Origin: Cytospora piceicola
Lineage: Eukaryota; Ascomycota; Sordariomycetes; Diaporthales; Cytosporaceae
Assembly (NCBI GenBank): GCA_023375675.1
Contig: JALQBC010000026.1
Span: 372,001 to 436,000 of the forward strand
Length of the DNA: 64,000 bases
Direction of reading: 5' to 3'
In this document: piece by piece, positions 58,241 through 64,000 of the stretch
Layout of the letters: every line of letters starts with the position of its first letter
Position numbering within the stretch: position 1 is the stretch's first letter
Made by a program: the position numbers and the translations under genes
The notes under the pieces: model-generated
The model's input: the letters and a program-made list of their open reading frames with translations, nothing else
Database searches by the model: none
What the model was told of the DNA's origin: nothing

Positions 58241-58560
58241 TTTAGTCTCCGGGCGGCTAACCTTAAACACTAAACTTAATATATTCTGTAAACGTACTGT
58301 TCGAAACTATTTAATCTAACGTTTTAATTCGAAGTACGTTTTATAATATTTTACAGCCTCGAAATCTTTATACCGGTTTATATTATAAACTTAATAACTA
58401 CTTAAATATATTAAGATTTAGTCTTCGGGCAGCTAACCTTAAAAACTAAAAAGATATATTCTGTATAATCGTATTATTTAAAAGTAGTTACTCCTTTAAC
58501 CCTTTTATTCGGAACAGATCTTATAATAAATCGCTACCTTAACCTTTTATTCGAAGTATA
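58241..58560. repeat. Imperfect tandem repeat, ~176-bp period
   Basis: The word TTTAGTCTCCGGGCGGCTAA at 58,241 recurs as a diverged copy (transitions only in this word) at 58,417. Confidence 0.65.
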
Positions 58561-61500
58561 GTTAAGACTATAGTAAAACGCTTAGTCTATATTACTATTC
58601 GCTTTATCGTTATAATAATCTGTAATATCTGTTATTAATACGTTAGCACTTAAAGCTTAACGCTATACCTTAAGTTAACGTAAACTAGTTCTAATAGATT
58701 TATCTAATACTTTTAGCCTTAAGCCTTCCGGTAAGTTACTTTATTATCTGTTTATTTAATAACGTAGTTTATTCGATATTTAACTAATCTTTTTAGTTAG
58801 TTTATTTTAGCTTAAACTCGTTAAATATTAAAGACTTACCGGATAGTAGTTTTATATATAAGTATATATTTTATATCTTATTTTTCCGGTTTAACCTTTT
58901 TAAGTATTAAAGAAGATCGTATTTATAGTAATAAAGGCTTCGGGCTATAATAGTAAGTATTAACGAAAGATATATAAAGTAATAGTATATATTTTAGATT
59001 ATAGTACCGAGTAGTTTCGTTTTATACTATTAAGTTATATTATCGTAACGAAGGGTATATAGGTATTAATAATTAGTTTTAATTATAATCGTTAAGTAGT
59101 AACAGGATATACTATCGTTAAGTATAATAAATAGTATTATTAAGGCTATAATAAGCTTTTTTAATTATAGTCTTTATTCGGCTTAAATATATATATTATT
59201 AAGACGTTTATACCGCTTATTTAAGTATCCGCTTATTAAGTAGCTAAGGTTATACGTTATATAATATATACTTTTACCTATATTTCTTAAAACCGATTAT
59301 TTCTCGTTCGGTAAGATCTTATTTAAATACTTTACCTTTTCGGAGAAATATTTAACTTTAAAGGATATTATCTTTAAACTATATTTTAATATATAACGGA
59401 ATATACATAATATAGAAACGATTATAAACGGCGATCCCGGCCTTTATAAAGGTAACAGTTTATATATTAAAAACGATATATAAAATATAATTTTACTATC
59501 TTTTTACCTTTAGCTTTATAACTTAATAACCTTTTTAAAATTTTTATTCCTTAACGTTATTACTTATATCCGTCCTTTATAAGCTTTACCGTTTTAGCTT
59601 TATTAAGATACTACTATAACTATTAAGCTAACTCCCTTTATAGTATAGAAGAAAGGAATAAGGCTTATAGCCTTTTACTTATTATTAATAACTTTACTTA
59701 TAACCGCTATAATTATATAGCCTTCCGTACTATATACGACTTAAGCGTATTACAGGCTTTTTATAAAATAGTTTTCTACTTTATCCGGCTTACTATCTTT
59801 TTTTAAAAGAACAGTATAATTTAAAACGCTTAAAGACGTTTTAAAGTTAAATTTACCGATAAAGAGAAGAAAAACGTACTTTTTACTATTATATACGCCG
59901 TTATAAACGTAACTAAGTTACGCTTTATAAATAGGTTTAACGCGACTATCCCGAGCTTTAATAATAAGTCGACTAATCTATTTAAAAAGACTATAAACAG
60001 CCCTTCGACTAATACTATCGGAAATACTATAAATAATAACTCGACTAACGCTTTCGGAAATATTATAGAAAGAAAACCGGCTAATATTTTCGGGAGGATT
60101 ATAAGTAAAAAGCCGACGATTACCTTTAATGGCCTTTATACCTTTAGTAAGTAGCTTTTATAACTAAGCTTTTTTAACGTTAATACCGGTATAAGCTTTT
60201 TAATTAAGTTACTTACTAATACCTGTTAGGCTTTAATAAGTTTTCTGCCTCCCTTTAAAATAACGCTTCTCTATTAATATAGAATAGCCGGAAAACATCT
60301 TACTCCTTTTCGACGATAAAACTAAAAGCTTAAGTATAAAAACCGGTTAAAATAAAAATAAGATATTAAAAGGCTAAACCGTTACTTATATTAAAGCTAG
60401 TAAAGTAACCGAAAGGGTAGTATTAGTTAGCCTTAATATTTCTAACTAAAAGCGTATAATCGAGGCGGTTAAGTTAATTAGTAAGTCTTTCCGTATCTTT
60501 ATAAAAGCCGCTGCTAAAATAACGTTAGTATATCGCTTCTTTTTAGCTTTATAAGCTAATACTAACTTCGTATAAAACGATAAAGATAATTTAAATAACA
60601 GAGATAAGATCTTATAAGCTAGGTTCTTCTTTATATCTAAATAATTACCTTAGCTTATAAGTAAAAGCCGTAGGTTATATACGATAATAGAGTTTAACAG
60701 TATAAGGTAAAGTAAATAAACTATAATAAACTAATTATTCTAGCCGTTATTAAATATCTATTAAGTTAAAATAAAGTATATAATATAAAGGTTTACCTCT
60801 GTCGACCTTTATTCCTATTAATAATACCTTTTAATCTTTCAGGCTTACTTATATAAACCCTAATCTCTCCGCCTTACTTATATAAACCTTAATCTTTCTC
60901 CTTTATCTTCTCTCTATTATCTTCGTTTTACCTACTTATCGTCTTATTATATTACTACCTATAAGATCTGTTAACGTAGTTTAACTTTCGATACTAATTA
61001 CTATTTACTATAAATACTATATAAAAGTCTCCGACCTCTTATATAGCCTATAATAAAAAGGCGGCTACGACTATTAATATATCGTCGAAAGTTTTATATT
61101 TATAAAACTCTTTTAGTAGTAGTTCGGCTTTATATTAAACGTCGTATTATACAGACTTTAAATTACTCGAGGGGAGGTAAGTAGCGTAGTCGGTAAGATT
61201 ACTTACGAATTTCCTTTAATACTACTATAAGTCTTTTATAATTAAAGTATAAAAAGGGAGGCTAAAAGTTATTATTTAATATATAAAAAGCCTTTCGAAA
61301 AGGTTTACGTTTACTATTAGCCGCCTAATAGTTATAACGATTAGGTTATACTAGCTTTACTAGATTTTAAAAACTATAGCTATAGCCTTTTATAGCTGTT
61401 AATATAAATCGTACGCTTTTTCTTAACAGTCTATCGAGTTTACTACTAAGCTTAAACAGTCGGCGTTAAGCTATACCTTTATATATTAGTCGTTTAAATC

Positions 61501-64000
61501 TATAACTAAACAGGTTATTTTCTTTTTATAGTATTAGAAATACGCTTTAACCTTATTCTTTAAGCTTATTTTATATTAAGAGGGTAAAGCCGTTAGTCGA
61601 TCTACTATAAAGACTTACTAATACGGTTATAATAACGTTTATTTTAAAAGCTGCCGTCGGTATTATAAAGTTTTAATAAAACATATCGTAAGTATAGTAT
61701 ATCTTTTTTAACGTTTTAATTAAAGGCTTAATTATCCGATATAATATATTATAATTATAATAACCGTTACTATATACTAAGTCTGTTTAATAAAAAGAAA
61801 CTATTAAGTAAGTAAGGCCGATTATTATTAGTTTAAAAAAAGGTTTAAAAGCTTATACTACGTAGCTAACTTATAGTTAAAAATAATATTTTATAAATAT
61901 TACCGAAATTAAAAAGTCTGTTTTATTAGTATTAATAAGTACTTTAAGTATAGATAATATAATTATATAAATAACTTATAAGTTTTTAAGCTTAACTCTT
62001 TTAACTTTAAAGGTTTTTTATTAACGATATTATCTTATTTATATTAACCTTTTCTTTATTATCTTTTCCTTTCTTTTTTATAAACGCTTTTTTCCTTTTA
62101 CTCGTTCTTTACGAAATATCTTTAAAAAACCGAAGCTTCGGTAGCTCGGTAGTAACGTTAACGTTAACGGCGATATATTTTCTTTTAGCCTCTTTTAACG
62201 TTTTTTTTCTTTTCTTTAAACTTACTATCTGTTATAGCTATATACTACCCGACGCGGTTTTCTATTAAAGGCTAAAAAGGTATAGCCGCTATAAGTAATA
62301 TACGCTTATAGTACGCCTTTTTACTATTATAAAAGTAAGATAAACACTTCTTATAGAATATATCCTTTTTAAAACCCTCTTTAATAAACGCCTACTTATA
62401 AGTCGTTTAAATATTATTACTAATAACGTAACTATTATAAAATACCTTATATATAAAGTTAGTCTTTAGTTACTTAAGTCTATAAATATTCGAAAGTATA
62501 AATATTAACCGGGCGATAACGTTAGTAGCTTAAACTAATATAGTTTTAATATTTTAGTTTCGGCGGTTAAAAGTACTACCGATCTTAAACTTTCGCTTAA
62601 TTTTTATCTTTTTTTTACTTTTACCTTTATCGATAACGTTTAATATTAAAGTACCTTTTTTAATAGATAGCCCGGCTAAGTATTCGATCTTTAAGTTAGC
62701 CGGCGGAAAGCTAAATATAACGGTAACTTTAAGATACGCTTAAAAAACAACTTTTTAAGTAGTTTTTATATTAATATAAACGAGCTTAACGCTTTAATCT
62801 CCAGGCTTTTTTTAACGACTTATAAAGTAATAGTAAAAGAAGAAAAGGAGATAATACGGTAAAAAGGGAAGGGAAATTATAAATATTACGTTTATAAGAT
62901 ATCTTTATATTAATTTTAAAAAACTAATAAGAAGTAAGTATATTATAATAATATTAACTATTAAGGTAAAACGGTCTTATAAAAAGTAGCCGTTAATAAC
63001 TTATTAACTACTTTATAACTATTCTCTTTTTTATATAATAACCTTATATATATAAGCTACTATAGTATTATTTATATAATAAAGTAAATAAGTATACTAC
63101 TACTTATTTTTATTAACTTAGTTATATATTCTAATACCTTTATATTTTATTTTATTAAAGATATAAGTACTTTATATATATAAGCTATTAAAATAACCGG
63201 CCCGGTATATAATTTAAAATCTATAATTATTATTATACTTTTTTACAGATATATACGTAAAAAAGATTAAATATTAGTATATCTTTACTACCTATATAAT
63301 TATTCTAGTTATCGTTTAAGATTATATCTTATTACTACGCCTTTAACGCCTTTACCTTATTATTTAACGCTTTTAAGCTACCCGGTTAAAACTATATATT
63401 AAATAAGTTAGTTTTAGTTTAAAACATTTAAAAATAAAAGTAAAAATACCTTATAGGTAATCGTCGCTTTTTCGAAAATATTATCCCTTCGCTATTTAAT
63501 ATAACTAGGTAAGTTATATAGCTAAAAAGCGTAAGTATAAACTAAAAGTAACTTATAATATTTATATTTTAACTAAAATTAAGTACTCGAGACGTTAAGT
63601 AAGTTTTCGATATAACTTACGCTAGATCTAATAAAGTTAAATATATTAATATTAACATTTTCGTTAAAAAACGTAATAGTACCGATATAATAAAGGTTAA
63701 GATAGTTTCGCAGATATCCCTTTTATTTAATATTAAAAGTAGTATCTATAAAGTATAATAGCTTATTAATCTTTTAAAAAGTAAAGCTAAGATAAGATAT
63801 AGATAACTATACCGAGATAATCTCTTTTAAGTTTAAAAAACCTTTAAAAATATCGGATAGCTTTATTAAGCTTAAAAAGCTATTTACGTCGAAAACCGTA
63901 ATTTTAATAATCGCTATAACGTTTTAAAAAACCGGTAAGTTAAGCCTTTAGTCGTAATACTAATAAAAAGCGATAAAGATAATATTATACTCGGTTAACT

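Larger units (their letters stand above)
42926..64000. repeat. AT-rich block of RIP-mutated repetitive DNA
   Basis: About 21 kb running to the window edge with no usable reading frame on either strand (none of 60 codons or more). TAA and TAG are everywhere. CpA and TpG are nearly absent while CpG persists: in 44,821-45,060 I count no CA or TG and 11 CG. This is the footprint of repeat-induced point mutation, which turns CpA into TpA in repeated DNA. The original content was presumably transposable elements, but I could not identify reverse transcriptase, integrase, transposase or terminal repeats through the mutations. Internal tandem repeats are listed separately. Confidence 0.92.

Noticed and set aside
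42926..64000. Mitochondrial or organellar DNA because of high AT
   Set aside because: CpG retained with CpA/TpG erased, and no mitochondrial rRNA, tRNA or respiratory gene; this pattern fits RIP.
42926..64000. Specific transposon family (Copia, Gypsy, LINE, Tc1)
   Set aside because: No reverse transcriptase, integrase or transposase motif could be read through the mutations, so no family is named.

Overview
The window looks like chromosomal DNA of a filamentous ascomycete (Pezizomycotina, most likely Sordariomycetes). Genes carry short GT-AG introns of 56-112 nt with CTAAC/CTAAT-type branch sites, and most coding sequence is very GC-rich at third positions. The proteins are typical of the group: a Zn2Cys6 regulator, a DHA2-type MFS transporter, SLX4, xylitol dehydrogenase and GUP1. 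About 21 kb at the right end carries the signature of repeat-induced point mutation (RIP).

Layout. (1) 1-12.8 kb is core-like: the N-terminus of a Zn2Cys6 transcription factor running off the left edge, about 3 kb of gene-poor DNA, an MFS transporter, a Nudix hydrolase with a peroxisomal-type C-terminus, then SLX4 head-to-head with ribosomal protein eS21. (2) 12.8-19.9 kb is an accessory islet. It is flanked by identical tRNA-Asn genes and holds an RTA1-family pseudogene, a decayed DOMON-protein gene, one intact GFA-fold gene, and a broken precursor gene for a secreted Kex2-type repeat peptide, whose repeat units differ by RIP-like transitions. (3) 20.5-26.6 kb has a spliced unknown gene, two tandem variant tRNA-Asn copies, intron-containing tRNA-Lys and tRNA-Val genes, and xylitol dehydrogenase. 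(4) 27.4-42.1 kb has a low-complexity ORF, an 810-aa fungal hypothetical protein, a long gene-poor stretch (about 32-37.7 kb) with a small inverted-repeat element, a FAR-17a/AIG1-like membrane protein, and GUP1 in five exons. (5) From about 42.9 kb to the end no gene survives: the DNA is AT-rich, nearly lacks CpA/TpG but keeps CpG, and contains degenerate tandem repeats.

The core genes are metabolic or housekeeping and form no obvious pathway or cluster. The most unusual locus is the precursor-peptide pseudogene at 18,081-18,449. A short motif built on CCTAGG recurs through the intergenic DNA, and I found it in no exon. All functional calls rest on reading the sequence and on family knowledge; no database search was run.
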